This document shows positions 17,366 to 27,392 of a DNA stretch of 64,000 nt, one piece after another (position 1 is the first letter of the stretch; the number at the start of each line of letters is the position of its first letter). Location: contig NZ_CP036269.1 of NCBI RefSeq assembly GCF_007744675.1, positions 4,815,546-4,879,545 of the forward strand. The letters run 5' to 3'. Under the pieces are notes generated by a model. The model made no database searches and was not told the DNA's origin. It saw nothing but the letters and a program-made list of their open reading frames with translations. The DNA comes from Gimesia alba (lineage in GTDB: Bacteria > Planctomycetota > Planctomycetia > Planctomycetales > Planctomycetaceae). A program made the translations under genes and the position numbers.

Positions 17366-19356
17366 AACTTGTATCCGAATCCGACTTGAGAGCGGCACTG
17401 CGTCCCTATCGCGTTGACGCCAACGAATTTGAAGCCGGCATCCGGACGCGAATCGAAGCAGGTGTGGTACCTCTCCAGGACAACACTCTGGATATGGACG
17501 ACCCGCTACTAACGGTCGCCGCCACGTTCATTCCCTACCCTCTGATCACGGGAGGCAAGATTGCCGGCAGCGGAGCCAAACTCTCTTCTCTGACGCTGGC
17601 GCAAAAGCTGCTGGGTTATGCCGCCTTACCGGCGATCAGCTTATTTCTATTAGTCGGTGCGACGTTTTTCAGTGTCCGGAAAATTCACAATTTGCAGAAA
17701 GAGAATCAATCCGACATCAACGACGCACAGGAAATGCAGGCAGCCGCTCAGCAATGGTGGCGATCCCACAGGTTGGCCGCATGCACGGTATTTGCAGCCG
17801 TCCTCATCCTGCCGATGATCGGAGCGACATGGCTGCTTTTTCTGCTGCTACTGACCTCCTTCGGTTTATTGCTGTATTTCCTCTCCAGCTTTGCCCGACG
17901 CGGGATCGGAAATCGTCTGCTGATCGCACAGTCCTGTCTATCAGGCTTAATCCTGCTCAGTATGGCAATGCAGAATCCTTATGCAGGACTGAGTGAGATT
18001 CATTTCGTCGATCAAAAACTGATCTCCGTTGTACTTCTTTTCGGCACCTTGATCCTGCTACCGATTGTGATCATCAGCGTGGCACGCCTGGGAGGGAGAG
18101 AGGCATTCGAGTCGAAACAGAAATCCACCCATTGGCTCATCATCCTCAGTACGTTTCTCGTCCCCGGCGCTCTATTCCTGATCGCGCTTTCGCTGTTTGG
18201 TAAGCCGGCTGATAACCAGCCATCGATTTTCGGCGGGTATGTCTGGATATTTTTGGCTGCCATGATCGCCGTTCAAATATCTGTTGTAATCTGGGCTTAT
18301 CGTCGCCACTCCAGAAAGACGGACGCTACCCAACATGTGGCACGTCCTGAATGGATACCAGGAGCCCTCTATGTCTGCATCACGCTTCCGTTCTTGCTGT
18401 CGCTCACAAATCAGATCTGGCGGCCCGCCACTCCAACACGAATTCTGAACTACGTGGAAGCATTCGAACAAGGGCCTTACCCCTCGATTACTTTTCGTAA
18501 CTGGGAGATCCCCGCACGCTGGACGATCGAACAAGGACTCCATCCGGATCTGTCCCGTGCTCGCGGAGTGCTGGACAACGAAATTGCCACCGATCAAGAT
18601 CTGTTAACCTTTACTCTGGGCAGTGCGTTCCGAGTGGGGCTCGTGCGCCCCGATCAAATAAAAACACTTCCCGATCTTGAGCAAAAACAGCGATCGCTGC
18701 TGCCTGAAACCAGCTCTCGGAAACCACAGCAAATCACCAGCTTGAATCAGTACGCCTGGGTTTTCTATGCTCTGGCTGAAAGCGAACAACTGTCATCTGA
18801 GGATCGGGACTTTCTGGAACAGCGGTTGCTCGCTACGCTCAATGCAGCGGTCGGCGATACCGCCAATGTTTTGGATACCGCCCTCCGCGTGACCCAATTA
18901 CTGGAAGTCATCGATCGTCCGATTAACCGTGACCAATACCGTAAGCAAGTCCATGAATGGCTGCGCGAGTTTCATAGCAAGCAGACGCACTCTTTCCAGA
19001 TCGCCGGTGGCTTCGAACAGTATCAAGGCGTGTCAGCATCAATGCTGGCGACCTCAGATGCGGTCGAATTGATGCAGATCTATGGAGTTCCCGAAGAGCT
19101 CGATTTGAACTGGGTCCGATCGTATCTGCGTCCGTTGTATTTCCGACCTGCTGGCGACAAATGGATCGCCGCCGTCACACTCGATCGACTCAATAGTTTA
19201 CCCGGCGTGACGCAACCGACATGGTTCGAATGGCTGTATTACGAACGCAGCCTGGTCGCAGCGGTACTGCTGGTCGTGTTGTGTCTGTATGCCACGCTCT
19301 CTTCACCGCTGCCAGAACTAGAAACAAAGACAGTAAATGAACCTGAATCGGATTAA
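17356..19356 (+). CDS. Large membrane protein translationally coupled to the ECF sigma factor
   Basis: The 666-aa protein has a cytoplasmic N-terminal region of about 85 residues (possible sigma contact), then roughly seven membrane helices between about 88 and 355, a long domain to about 630, and one last helix (LVAAVLLVVLCLYATL). The domain from about 460 to 615 contains AGGFEQYQGVSASMLATSDAVELMQIYG, which resembles the repeats of prenyltransferase/squalene-cyclase-like alpha-toroid proteins; this is an impression, not a proven match. It overlaps the sigma gene by 10 bases. I infer an anti-sigma or signal-transmitting role from the coupling alone. No zinc-binding anti-sigma motif is seen. 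Confidence 0.7.
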   Translation: MSVELVSESDLRAALRPYRVDANEFEAGIRTRIEAGVVPLQDNTLDMDDPLLTVAATFIPYPLITGGKIAGSGAKLSSLTLAQKLLGYAALPAISLFLLVGATFFSVRKIHNLQKENQSDINDAQEMQAAAQQWWRSHRLAACTVFAAVLILPMIGATWLLFLLLLTSFGLLLYFLSSFARRGIGNRLLIAQSCLSGLILLSMAMQNPYAGLSEIHFVDQKLISVVLLFGTLILLPIVIISVARLGGREAFESKQKSTHWLIILSTFLVPGALFLIALSLFGKPADNQPSIFGGYVWIFLAAMIAVQISVVIWAYRRHSRKTDATQHVARPEWIPGALYVCITLPFLLSLTNQIWRPATPTRILNYVEAFEQGPYPSITFRNWEIPARWTIEQGLHPDLSRARGVLDNEIATDQDLLTFTLGSAFRVGLVRPDQIKTLPDLEQKQRSLLPETSSRKPQQITSLNQYAWVFYALAESEQLSSEDRDFLEQRLLATLNAAVGDTANVLDTALRVTQLLEVIDRPINRDQYRKQVHEWLREFHSKQTHSFQIAGGFEQYQGVSASMLATSDAVELMQIYGVPEELDLNWVRSYLRPLYFRPAGDKWIAAVTLDRLNSLPGVTQPTWFEWLYYERSLVAAVLLVVLCLYATLSSPLPELETKTVNEPESD

Positions 19357-19523
19357 ATCGGAATTTTGTTGCAAAGCGAAACAGAAAAACTACAATGAAT
19401 ATAAGTTCATGTTTCGGCAACTGCCCCACCAGATACCATCATGCTGAGCGCCAGGCTTTCTAGCAGAGTCGAATCACCAGGGGTAGTCTAAAAACGTACT
19501 CCCATCTCTTCAGGAGCAGTCAC

Positions 19524-20105
19524 ATGTCTTTCACTTCCCGATTCAAACAACGAAAAACACTCATCCTTCTCAGTGCACTCGTCGCAGCCCCCCTGTTGTG
19601 CACGTTGAACTCACAACAGACTTCCCTGCAGCATCTAGCGGCTGAAACCAAACTGGGAGGCGAAGCGGGTGGTCTCTTTGAAAGTGAGACAAAGAAATCC
19701 ACTCCTCCCACATTAACATGGCGGGAAATTCAAGCAACGAGGACAGCAAAAGTGGTCCGGGTCCGCTTTCAAATCAAAGAGACCGCCACCAGTGTTGATG
19801 AACAACTCATGCAAATCGCACCTTCCAAGTGGGACGCGATTGTGCTTTCTCCCCAACAGGAACGTGAAACAAAATCGAATCGACGGTTCGAAGTGGCGAT
19901 CGTGGGAAAAGCGCGAATCAAAATCGCACGTCTGGGCCTGAGCAGTGACTACTTTAAAGATAAATGGATCGAAGTGACCGGCGTCTGTCGACACGACATC
20001 GACCCCTGGGCTCACGGCGACGTCTCAGTTTCTCAATTCCTGGTCAACGATCTGGATATGATTGAAGTAAATGACAGCAACTGGGAAGGCAACGCCTTTG
20101 ATTGA
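19524..20105 (+). CDS. Secreted protein of unknown function, 193 aa
   Basis: AGGAGCAG precedes the ATG by a suitable distance. A signal peptide is seen (TLILLSALVAAPLLCTLNS, about residues 11-29). The mature protein has TLTWREIQATRTAKVVRVRFQIKETATSVDEQLMQIAPSKWDAIVLSPQ and ends with YFKDKWIEVTGVCRHDIDPWAHGDVSVSQFLVNDLDMIEV. The last part resembles an OB-fold nucleic-acid or cation-binding strand pattern (IEVTGxC...QFLVxDLDxIEV), as in other secreted planctomycete proteins. No catalytic motif is seen and the neighbours do not suggest a role. Confidence 0.6.
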   Translation: MSFTSRFKQRKTLILLSALVAAPLLCTLNSQQTSLQHLAAETKLGGEAGGLFESETKKSTPPTLTWREIQATRTAKVVRVRFQIKETATSVDEQLMQIAPSKWDAIVLSPQQERETKSNRRFEVAIVGKARIKIARLGLSSDYFKDKWIEVTGVCRHDIDPWAHGDVSVSQFLVNDLDMIEVNDSNWEGNAFD

Positions 20106-20385
20106 CTCCTGCGTTGGTGAATTCGATAACGTCGACGTGGGATGTTCATCAATTGAGCCAATCGTGTTCTGTTTGACCAGAGCCCAATGTTGAGTGCATG
20201 TTTTCGGAATACCGAAAAGACTGACTTTCCCTCCCAGTTGATACATTTGTACTGGAACCCTGTTCTTCTGTTGGCTAGGATGAACTCAAGATCCGCGACT
20301 GAGAGGCAGGCCTGATTCCGGTCTCTGTCGCGTTTCCTGTGCAACTCCCCTCATCGGCTCAATGAATCTGGAGGTCCAGCAGAAG

Positions 20386-23300
20386 ATGTTCCTGTCTCAT
20401 TATTCTTTTCTGACGAGTGGTCAAATCTTTTCTTCTCATATCTGCTGGATCGCACTGCTGCTGGTTGTGTTTTCAGGATGCGCTGAACCGGCTGCGACTC
20501 CTGTCACAGAATTTTCTGAGCCTGTGCCCACACAGATGTCTCCGAATGCCCCGTCTCCTGAAACCCTACCGGAAGCTGAGCTGATGCTGATCAGTCTTGA
20601 GACGCCGCCAGCCAAGCCGCTCCTGGCGCCGTTCGATCAACGTGCAGCCAAAGCAGCGCAGCAGGCCTGGGCCGATTCGATGCATCTGGAACCGGTCACA
20701 ACCAACGGCATCGGCATGCAGTTCGCTTTAATCCCTCCCGGTGAATTTATGATGGGATCGCCTGCAAACGAGGTGGAACGTCAAGATTTTGAAGTTCAAC
20801 ATCGAGTCAAAATTACGAAGCCATTTTATCTGGGTACATTTGAAGTCACCCAGGCAGAATATAAAAAGATCATGGGAGAAAATCCGAGCTGGTTTTCTCC
20901 CCAAGGTCGGGGAAGTACCAAGGTCACCGGTCAAAAAACAGATCGTTTTCCTGTCGATTCTGCCAGCTGGTTCGACGCACAGATTTTCTGTCGTAAGTTA
21001 TCAGAACGGGAAGGAAAAACCTATCGACTACCGACAGAGGCAGAATGGGAATATGCGTGCCGTGCGGGAACGACGGGGCCTTTTCATTTCGGAAACGTTG
21101 ATAATGGCCGACTCAGTAACACGGCGGGCAATGATCCCTACGGTACCAACAAGCAAGGTCCCGCGCTGGGTCGAACGACCCAAGTCGGATCGTATGCTCC
21201 CAATGCGTTCGGCTTATTTGACATGCACGGAAATGTATTTGAATGGTGTGCCGACTGGTATGTTCCCCCCGTTTATCGTCAGCGAACCGGCAAGCTGACA
21301 GTTGACCCACTGGTGTCTACCAAAGCACCGGTTTTCAAAACACGTGTCTTACGCGGAGGTGCCTGGAACAAAGGCAAAGAGATCCACGCGCGTTCCGCAC
21401 TCCGGCGCGGCAATCTGCCTTCCTGGAAAGGACAAAACATCGGCTTTCGCGTGGTCCAAGAAGCAACGCAGCAGGCTCGGCCAGCAGGCATCGCACAATC
21501 TCTCAAACCGAATGACAAACAGATCAAGGTCATCAAAGATCCCCGCGCGGGCGAACTGGTCTTTATCCCTGCCGGGACATTTCTGATGGGCGCGCCTGCC
21601 AATGAAAAAGGCGCATGGCCTTTCGAGAAACCGCAACATAAAGTCGAAATCAAAACAGGGTTTTACATCGGGAAATACGAAGTCACACACGAACAGTTCC
21701 GCGTGTTTTCTGCTGAGACGGGATATAAAACAGAAGCACAAAAAAATCCTCGAGGCGGAGGCGGATACGATGCTGAGCGTAAGGACGTCGTCAATCATCA
21801 TCAAAGATTTTCCTGGAGATTTCCCGGTTTCCCACAACGTAGCAATGAGCCGGTGGTCAATGTCACCTGGAACGATGCTGTCGCATACTGCAAATGGTTG
21901 ACGGAAAAGGACGGGAAATATCTTTATCGGCTGCCTACCGAAGCAGAATGGGAATATGTCGGCCGAGCGGGAACAAAGACCGCTTATGGGTGGGGCCAGG
22001 ACCAAAACTCACTGATTGGAAATGAAAATGTCTCTGATCAATCCCTGGCCAAAAAGCTGAATCCGAACTCGTTCCATTACAAACGCTGTGGACCAGGGAA
22101 CGACGGCTTTCCTTTTACTGCCCCGGTGGGCTCATTCAAACCGAATGCATTCGGTATCTATGACCTTCACGGCAATGTAAGCGAATGGTGTAACGACGTG
22201 TATCTGGAAGATCGTTATCAGAATCCGGACAGGCCCGTTCCAAAAACAGGCGCCAAACGCGTATTGCGAGGCGGTTCGTATCTGTACTTGCACCTTGATT
22301 GCCGCGCCGCCCGGCGCGTGAATGCACCGGCAGCCGAACGCCGCTGTGATCGCGGTTTTCGTATCGTTCGCGAAGTGGCTCCCAGGTCGGCTGCACAATC
22401 ACTGGCGGAAGCGAAACCGCGGCCCGTTCCGGCAACTCCGACTCCCAAAACTCCACCAGTCATAATGGAACGTGACGTAATTTCGTTCCAACCGCTCCCT
22501 ACTGATGAGCCAGTCACGTCGTTTACGGTCACAGAGGATAACCGTTTTCTGATCTGCTCTCATCAGGGTGCCAATCAGGTTTCGGTCTGGGATGCCCTCA
22601 CCAAAGCGAAAGTAGCAGTCCTGACAACCACATCCCCCCGCTCTGTGATGAGTCGCGGAGACCAGTTGTTTGTGGCCAATGACGGAGAAGGCACGATCAG
22701 TGTTTACTCACGCGATAATAAATGGGCACTCACCAATCAACTGGACGTGGAAAAACCGCATATCGTCTATCTGAGTGCGCCACAGCACAAATTTTTCAAA
22801 GGGGAAATCCTGGTCACGTGTCATGGAAAAGGAAATAAAGCATCGTACGAGGATTGCCACATTTATCATCTGAATGTCAAAGAAGACCGAGACAAACACA
22901 TTTCGAAGTCGGCTCTGGCAACGTGCAGCTATGATGGCCGGATCGTGATTACTCAAGGTTCCTTTAATCTGAGTTCTGCGGGTGGTATTTCTGCGTTTGC
23001 CTGGGATGATTTCATTTCCAGCGAATCCCCCTACCCCATCTATAAAGGGGGAATCTCACAGACACCTTACGCTTATCAAGTCCATCCCGGATCGATCTGG
23101 CTCGCGAACAACAATATTCTGGGTGGGGTTCCGCTCACCAGTATCAAGCAAAATCTGGGCAAAATTCTGATTGCTGACTGCAGCCAGAAACTGGTTTATT
23201 CTGTAACGGAAAACAAGGTTCGCGCACACATCCTCAATGCGCTGGTTGAGGAAATCGGTGATCGGAAAGTTGTTTATCCCAAGAATGAATTCGGCCTTAA

Positions 23301-25521
23301 TTATAACGACATCTATCGCACGCGCGACTATCTGCTCGACCATCCGATTGCGTTCACCGCCGATAAAACAACTCACTTTTTTGTGCTTGATCTGAAAAAG
23401 AATCTGTTACTGTCTGCCACGACGCCGGCGTTCCCTTTACCGGAACGCAAACTGGTGGGTCAACCTGATTCCCCATTAGCACCAGCCTCCCAACCCGATC
23501 TGCTCCCCGCACGGATAGCAGAAGGAGAAGCGTTCCGCCATCAGTTGCCTGACAACGCAGGCACAAGTTATGTCTTGATGAGTGGCCCGAAAGGATTCAG
23601 GCTGGAGAAGAATCTGGTGACCTGGAAGCCTGGCGTGAATTCCGTAGGCACTCACGAATTGAAATTCAAAGTGACGCAGGACAATCAGGTTTCCTTTGTG
23701 CGGCTTGATCTCGAAGTCGTTTCCCGCGAACTGGTCGAACGCGCAGGTTCCTTAGAAAACATCGATCGCTTTACGCGACTCCCCCTTGAGATTGATTTAT
23801 TCAAGTTGATTCCTACGAGCGATTATCAAAGCGTGCTGCTCCTGCAGGGAGATTCCGCCAAACGGCTAAGCGGAAACGGGATCCAAGTGGCACAGGAATA
23901 TCGTCTACCGCATCGCTATCATTTCGTCGCAGAACGCGCCAAAACATTTCTCGCGCTGAATCAGTCAGAAAAGCAACTGGACCTGATCGACCAGAAGACC
24001 CTCAAAGTCACCAGAAGTATCCCCTTAAGATCGTCTGGTATCATGGTGATGGAGATTACCGACCTGGCAGTTCACCCACAGCTGCCGATCAGTTACGTCG
24101 CCGTCAAAACAGGGTTGGAATTGCCACGCTATCAAGTGCTGGTTGTGAACGAGAAAAGTCGAAAAGTCTCTGCACCCGATGAATTGCTGGGAACGTGGGT
24201 CTGTGTCGACCCGGCTGGAAAAATGCTCTACACCGGCTATGGGGATATGTACCGACGCGGCACCCGTTTTCATATCAATCCTGGGTGGCGCCTGCTGGAA
24301 GTTCCCCAATACGGCAATATCGACTTCCTGATTACCTGTAACCTGCGGAATGGGTTTCCCCGAGTCCGACAATATATTCCCAAAGCGGGCGCCAACGGGT
24401 CGGGCATTCGACTCTCCCCAGACGGGAAACGAATCACCTATCTTTCGTTCGGGGGCTTTCCGCCACTTTCCAAAAACCTGCCCGCCTGGAACCCGGCGAA
24501 CCTCAAGAAGGAGCCCGTGATCTATGAAATAAAAGATCGTGCCGTGACCAATCTACTGGCCTACCATCCGACACTCAATCTGGTCGCAGTGCCAGGAGGA
24601 AATTCGGCGGTCCTGTTTGATCGGGAAACGGGGCGGGAAATCAATGATAAGCTTCTCTTTACTAAGGACGGTCTAGGCGAAGCCAAGGTTGATGATCTGT
24701 TCTTTTCCCCCGATGGTACGTCGCTCGTCTTTCTCTGTAATGAAAAATTAAAAGGACGCTACCTGCGAAGTGTCCCGCTGAAGCTGAATTCACTGGAAAA
24801 ATCGAAAATCTCTCAGGGAGTCAAGCGTGTTGTTCCTCAACCCTTAATTGCCCGTTCTCGAGAGACTGTTAAGAAATCGGAGATCCAGTCACTCAATGCG
24901 GCACGGAAGGGTAAAAAACTGTCAGCCCAGGAAATCGCCAGTCAGTTCAATCAATCGGTGCTGCTGATTCAAACAGAGGAGGGCTCGGCATCCGGTTTTG
25001 TCGTTGGCCAGAAGGGATATATTTTAACGTGTGCCCATGCGATTCCCTCCGAAGGAAAAATTAATATTTCCTACCTCTCTGAAAAGACGAGATCAAAAAC
25101 CAAACGGGAAGCCGAGGCAGAACTCGTTCACATTGACGAAGACCTGGACCTGGCTCTGTTGAAAATGAAAGGCAACTTGAGTCTCAAGCCGGTCGCACTC
25201 GGTGAACGTACCGCAGTCGACTCGGGCGAACAGGTTACTGTGATCGGGAATCCGAGCGTTGGTGAAACGATTCTTTCCCAGACTCTGACCACCGGAGTCG
25301 TCAGCAATCCGAAACGACTGCTGCGCGGGCAATCTCTGATTCAGATCTCGGCAGCCGTGAATCCAGGAAACAGCGGCGGCCCCGTGTTTGATGTATTCGG
25401 CCATGTCATCGGCCTCGTCGTACTCAAAGCCGACATCGAAGCCACCGGATTTGCGGTTCCGGTGACTCAACTGCGCGCGTTTTTGCTGGAGGTAACAAAT
25501 CGAAAAACCAGCCGCGATTAA
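20386..25521 (+). CDS. Very large lipoprotein: two FGE-sulfatase domains, propeller, Ig-like segment and trypsin-like protease
   Basis: The start is the ATG at 20386, because GGAGGT lies 10 bases before it; the in-frame ATG at 20362 would put this site inside the gene. The protein (about 1711 aa) has a lipobox (VVFSGC), then an FGE-sulfatase fold at about 100-350 (PPGEFMMGSPANE, RLPTEAEWEYACRAG, GNVFEWCADWY, RVLRGGAW) and a second at about 380-670 (PAGTFLMGAPANE, RLPTEAEWEYVGRAG, GNVSEWC, RVLRGGSY). A beta-propeller region of about 700 residues contains an Ig-like stretch, and the last 190 residues form a trypsin-like domain with LTCAHA, DLDLALL and NPGNSGGP (His, Asp, Ser triad). The FGE domains lack the paired active cysteines of true sulfatase activators, so they probably bind rather than modify. 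Confidence 0.85.
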   Translation: MFLSHYSFLTSGQIFSSHICWIALLLVVFSGCAEPAATPVTEFSEPVPTQMSPNAPSPETLPEAELMLISLETPPAKPLLAPFDQRAAKAAQQAWADSMHLEPVTTNGIGMQFALIPPGEFMMGSPANEVERQDFEVQHRVKITKPFYLGTFEVTQAEYKKIMGENPSWFSPQGRGSTKVTGQKTDRFPVDSASWFDAQIFCRKLSEREGKTYRLPTEAEWEYACRAGTTGPFHFGNVDNGRLSNTAGNDPYGTNKQGPALGRTTQVGSYAPNAFGLFDMHGNVFEWCADWYVPPVYRQRTGKLTVDPLVSTKAPVFKTRVLRGGAWNKGKEIHARSALRRGNLPSWKGQNIGFRVVQEATQQARPAGIAQSLKPNDKQIKVIKDPRAGELVFIPAGTFLMGAPANEKGAWPFEKPQHKVEIKTGFYIGKYEVTHEQFRVFSAETGYKTEAQKNPRGGGGYDAERKDVVNHHQRFSWRFPGFPQRSNEPVVNVTWNDAVAYCKWLTEKDGKYLYRLPTEAEWEYVGRAGTKTAYGWGQDQNSLIGNENVSDQSLAKKLNPNSFHYKRCGPGNDGFPFTAPVGSFKPNAFGIYDLHGNVSEWCNDVYLEDRYQNPDRPVPKTGAKRVLRGGSYLYLHLDCRAARRVNAPAAERRCDRGFRIVREVAPRSAAQSLAEAKPRPVPATPTPKTPPVIMERDVISFQPLPTDEPVTSFTVTEDNRFLICSHQGANQVSVWDALTKAKVAVLTTTSPRSVMSRGDQLFVANDGEGTISVYSRDNKWALTNQLDVEKPHIVYLSAPQHKFFKGEILVTCHGKGNKASYEDCHIYHLNVKEDRDKHISKSALATCSYDGRIVITQGSFNLSSAGGISAFAWDDFISSESPYPIYKGGISQTPYAYQVHPGSIWLANNNILGGVPLTSIKQNLGKILIADCSQKLVYSVTENKVRAHILNALVEEIGDRKVVYPKNEFGLNYNDIYRTRDYLLDHPIAFTADKTTHFFVLDLKKNLLLSATTPAFPLPERKLVGQPDSPLAPASQPDLLPARIAEGEAFRHQLPDNAGTSYVLMSGPKGFRLEKNLVTWKPGVNSVGTHELKFKVTQDNQVSFVRLDLEVVSRELVERAGSLENIDRFTRLPLEIDLFKLIPTSDYQSVLLLQGDSAKRLSGNGIQVAQEYRLPHRYHFVAERAKTFLALNQSEKQLDLIDQKTLKVTRSIPLRSSGIMVMEITDLAVHPQLPISYVAVKTGLELPRYQVLVVNEKSRKVSAPDELLGTWVCVDPAGKMLYTGYGDMYRRGTRFHINPGWRLLEVPQYGNIDFLITCNLRNGFPRVRQYIPKAGANGSGIRLSPDGKRITYLSFGGFPPLSKNLPAWNPANLKKEPVIYEIKDRAVTNLLAYHPTLNLVAVPGGNSAVLFDRETGREINDKLLFTKDGLGEAKVDDLFFSPDGTSLVFLCNEKLKGRYLRSVPLKLNSLEKSKISQGVKRVVPQPLIARSRETVKKSEIQSLNAARKGKKLSAQEIASQFNQSVLLIQTEEGSASGFVVGQKGYILTCAHAIPSEGKINISYLSEKTRSKTKREAEAELVHIDEDLDLALLKMKGNLSLKPVALGERTAVDSGEQVTVIGNPSVGETILSQTLTTGVVSNPKRLLRGQSLIQISAAVNPGNSGGPVFDVFGHVIGLVVLKADIEATGFAVPVTQLRAFLLEVTNRKTSRD

Positions 25522-25878
25522 TCAGAAGGAGTTATGCTTAAAGGGCTGCGAAAACGGCTTTTCTCACTATTCCCATGATGCGATTCGGCTTTGCGACAAT
25601 CGTTTGTTAAAACCTTTGGAATGAGTCAAGCAGAATTCATGATTCAATTGGGGAATGTAAAATAAATTCTAACTCACAGATCGAGTTTTGCGTATAATAT
25701 AAGAAAGGCGATTTCTCCCAATGCTCGGGAGAAATAAATTCAGCCTCCTGTTCCTAACAATCAGTTCTAATCAAAACTCTTGGTACAAGAGCAGGGTTAC
25801 GGTATAGATAATGTGACAAAGAGGTTTCTGAGTAAAACTGTCTCTCATACCAGAATGAACGAAAGGTGGGTGACAGAA
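25522..25878. other. Intergenic region with a TATAAT box and a 9-bp stem-loop
   Basis: This gap of about 357 bases holds a perfect TATAAT at 25693-25698, with no clear -35 at the usual spacing. Downstream is a perfect 9-bp inverted repeat (ATTTCTCCC at 25711-25719, GGGAGAAAT at 25727-25735) with a 7-base loop. It has no T-run and so is not a standard terminator. It would form near the start of the transcript for the next gene. No convincing reading frame is seen. Confidence 0.5.
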
Positions 25879-26283
25879 ATGCAAAGTGACGAACAGGAAA
25901 TTCGCGAATTAGTCAGTACGTGGCTGGAAGCAACTAAAGCAGGCGATACGGAGACCGTTCTCGACCTGATTGCAGATGATGTCGTTTTCCTGGTACCTGG
26001 TGAGCCTCCCATGGTTGGAAAAACACCCTATATCGAAGCGGCACAGCCTTACATGGATCAGATCGTCCCCGCGATTGATGGTGTCAGTGAAATCCAGGAA
26101 ATTAAGATACTGGGCGACTGGGCTTTCATGTGGTCAGAAATGGTAGTGACCATCACACCGACGGCTGGCTCACCGGTGAAACGGGTGGGGCACACGCTGT
26201 CCATCCTGCACAAAGAAAACGGGAAGTGGCGCATTGCCCGAGAGGCCAACATGCTGATACCAGTGGCGGTGGAGGGGTGCTGA
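25879..26283 (+). CDS. SgcJ/EcaC-type SnoaL-like protein
   Basis: The start is the ATG at 25879, with AAAGGTGGG before it; longer frames begin at non-ATG or poorly placed starts. The 134-aa protein begins MQSDEQEIRELVSTWLEATKAGDTETVLDLIADDVVFLVPGEPPMVGKTPYIEA, a clear SnoaL/NTF2-like cone fold of the SgcJ/EcaC family, and ends SPVKRVGHTLSILHKENGKWRIAREANML. These proteins bind small molecules; many are annotated as oxidoreductases without proof of catalysis. No partner gene is nearby. Confidence 0.88.
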   Translation: MQSDEQEIRELVSTWLEATKAGDTETVLDLIADDVVFLVPGEPPMVGKTPYIEAAQPYMDQIVPAIDGVSEIQEIKILGDWAFMWSEMVVTITPTAGSPVKRVGHTLSILHKENGKWRIAREANMLIPVAVEGC

Positions 26284-26430
26284 GGCTGTCTCCTTTGAAT
26301 CTTTGGAGTGGGTGAAGTAGAATTTTTGATCTAGATAGTTGATGTTCAAACCCTACCTCATTCAAACTGCAACCAATCAATATTGATATCAAGCGTCTCT
26401 CAGAAGGATTCTCAAAAAGGCTAACTGAGC

Positions 26431-27240
26431 ATGGCGGAAAAATATTTTGTCGAATGCGACTGTGGAAAACGGGTTCGGGTTGCGTTGCATGAAGCGGGCA
26501 CAGATAAGGCCTGCCACTCGTGTCATCGTAGTGTGAGAGTGCCGGACACGATTACGCTGCAGGAATCTTCGGGAGACAAATACCCGTTGCTGCGTCCACT
26601 GGAAAAAGTCATGGTCACCTTGCGCAAAGGAGAGCCTCCTTTTGACGGGCTCTGTCATCACTGTGAAACCAGAGACGCAAACTTTCTAATTCCCGTACGA
26701 CTGCACATTCTGGTCGAACGCTTTATGAAACATGATGGAGGGTTTCGTCCAACACTTCATGGTGGTGTCAAGCTGGTAGCTGCGGCGGCGGAGGAGTTCT
26801 GGAAAGAGATTCATTTCCCCTTGCTGTTGTGTGCAGAATGTCACAAAGAATTCGAGGCAGATCAATCACGGGCCAGCCATAAACGGGCCTGGGAATTGGC
26901 GGGACTGTTTGCTCTGCTGATCGCATTTCTGGTCTTTGCCTTCTTTTTCACAGTCATTATCGCCATGCTGTCATTCTTTTTCTGGTTACTGGGGGCCATT
27001 GCCTGGGCAGCGCAGTTCCGCGATCGAAAAAAGCTGAAGCCTTACCTGATTTCCTGGCTGGAGGACATTCGCTGGGTTCCAGAAGCACTCGCAGTGGAAG
27101 ATGAATATAATCTAGATATAGACGAATCGATAGATCTCCGCCGGGCCATCTTTATCGTAGACGAGTCAGAATCCAGTCCTACTTCACCTGTAATCTGGTG
27201 GCAACAACAAAGCGAAAGCAGCTATTTTGAAATCCCTTGA
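26431..27240 (+). CDS. Zinc-ribbon-like membrane protein, 269 aa
   Basis: The N-terminus carries a CxC...CxxC pattern (FVECDCGKRVRVALHEAGTDKACHSCHRSVRVPD), typical of a zinc ribbon, and a second set follows (GLCHHCETRDANFLIPV ... LLLCAECHKEFEAD). Two long membrane helices occur at about residues 157-195 (ALLIAFLVFAFFFTVIIAML, FFFWLLGAIAWAAQF). The tail is acidic. I recognise no named family and no enzymatic motif; membrane-anchored zinc-ribbon proteins of this kind are common and uncharacterised in planctomycetes. Confidence 0.65.
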   Translation: MAEKYFVECDCGKRVRVALHEAGTDKACHSCHRSVRVPDTITLQESSGDKYPLLRPLEKVMVTLRKGEPPFDGLCHHCETRDANFLIPVRLHILVERFMKHDGGFRPTLHGGVKLVAAAAEEFWKEIHFPLLLCAECHKEFEADQSRASHKRAWELAGLFALLIAFLVFAFFFTVIIAMLSFFFWLLGAIAWAAQFRDRKKLKPYLISWLEDIRWVPEALAVEDEYNLDIDESIDLRRAIFIVDESESSPTSPVIWWQQQSESSYFEIP

Positions 27241-27392
27241 TGTCCTGAAATCGATGGTGAATCTATTGACTGAAAAGAAAAGAAGAGATGACAATAATCC
27301 GGTTGAATCTCTCTAAGGAGGATCTTCTCAACTCTTTTAAAACAACGCTGGCTAAAATCGGTTTTACATCCACTTCACACGGTTTTTGGAGA

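Noticed and set aside
20386-22400. FGE-sulfatase domains as activators of the nearby sulfatases
   Set aside because: The catalytic cysteine pair is missing in both domains, so they are unlikely to install formylglycine.
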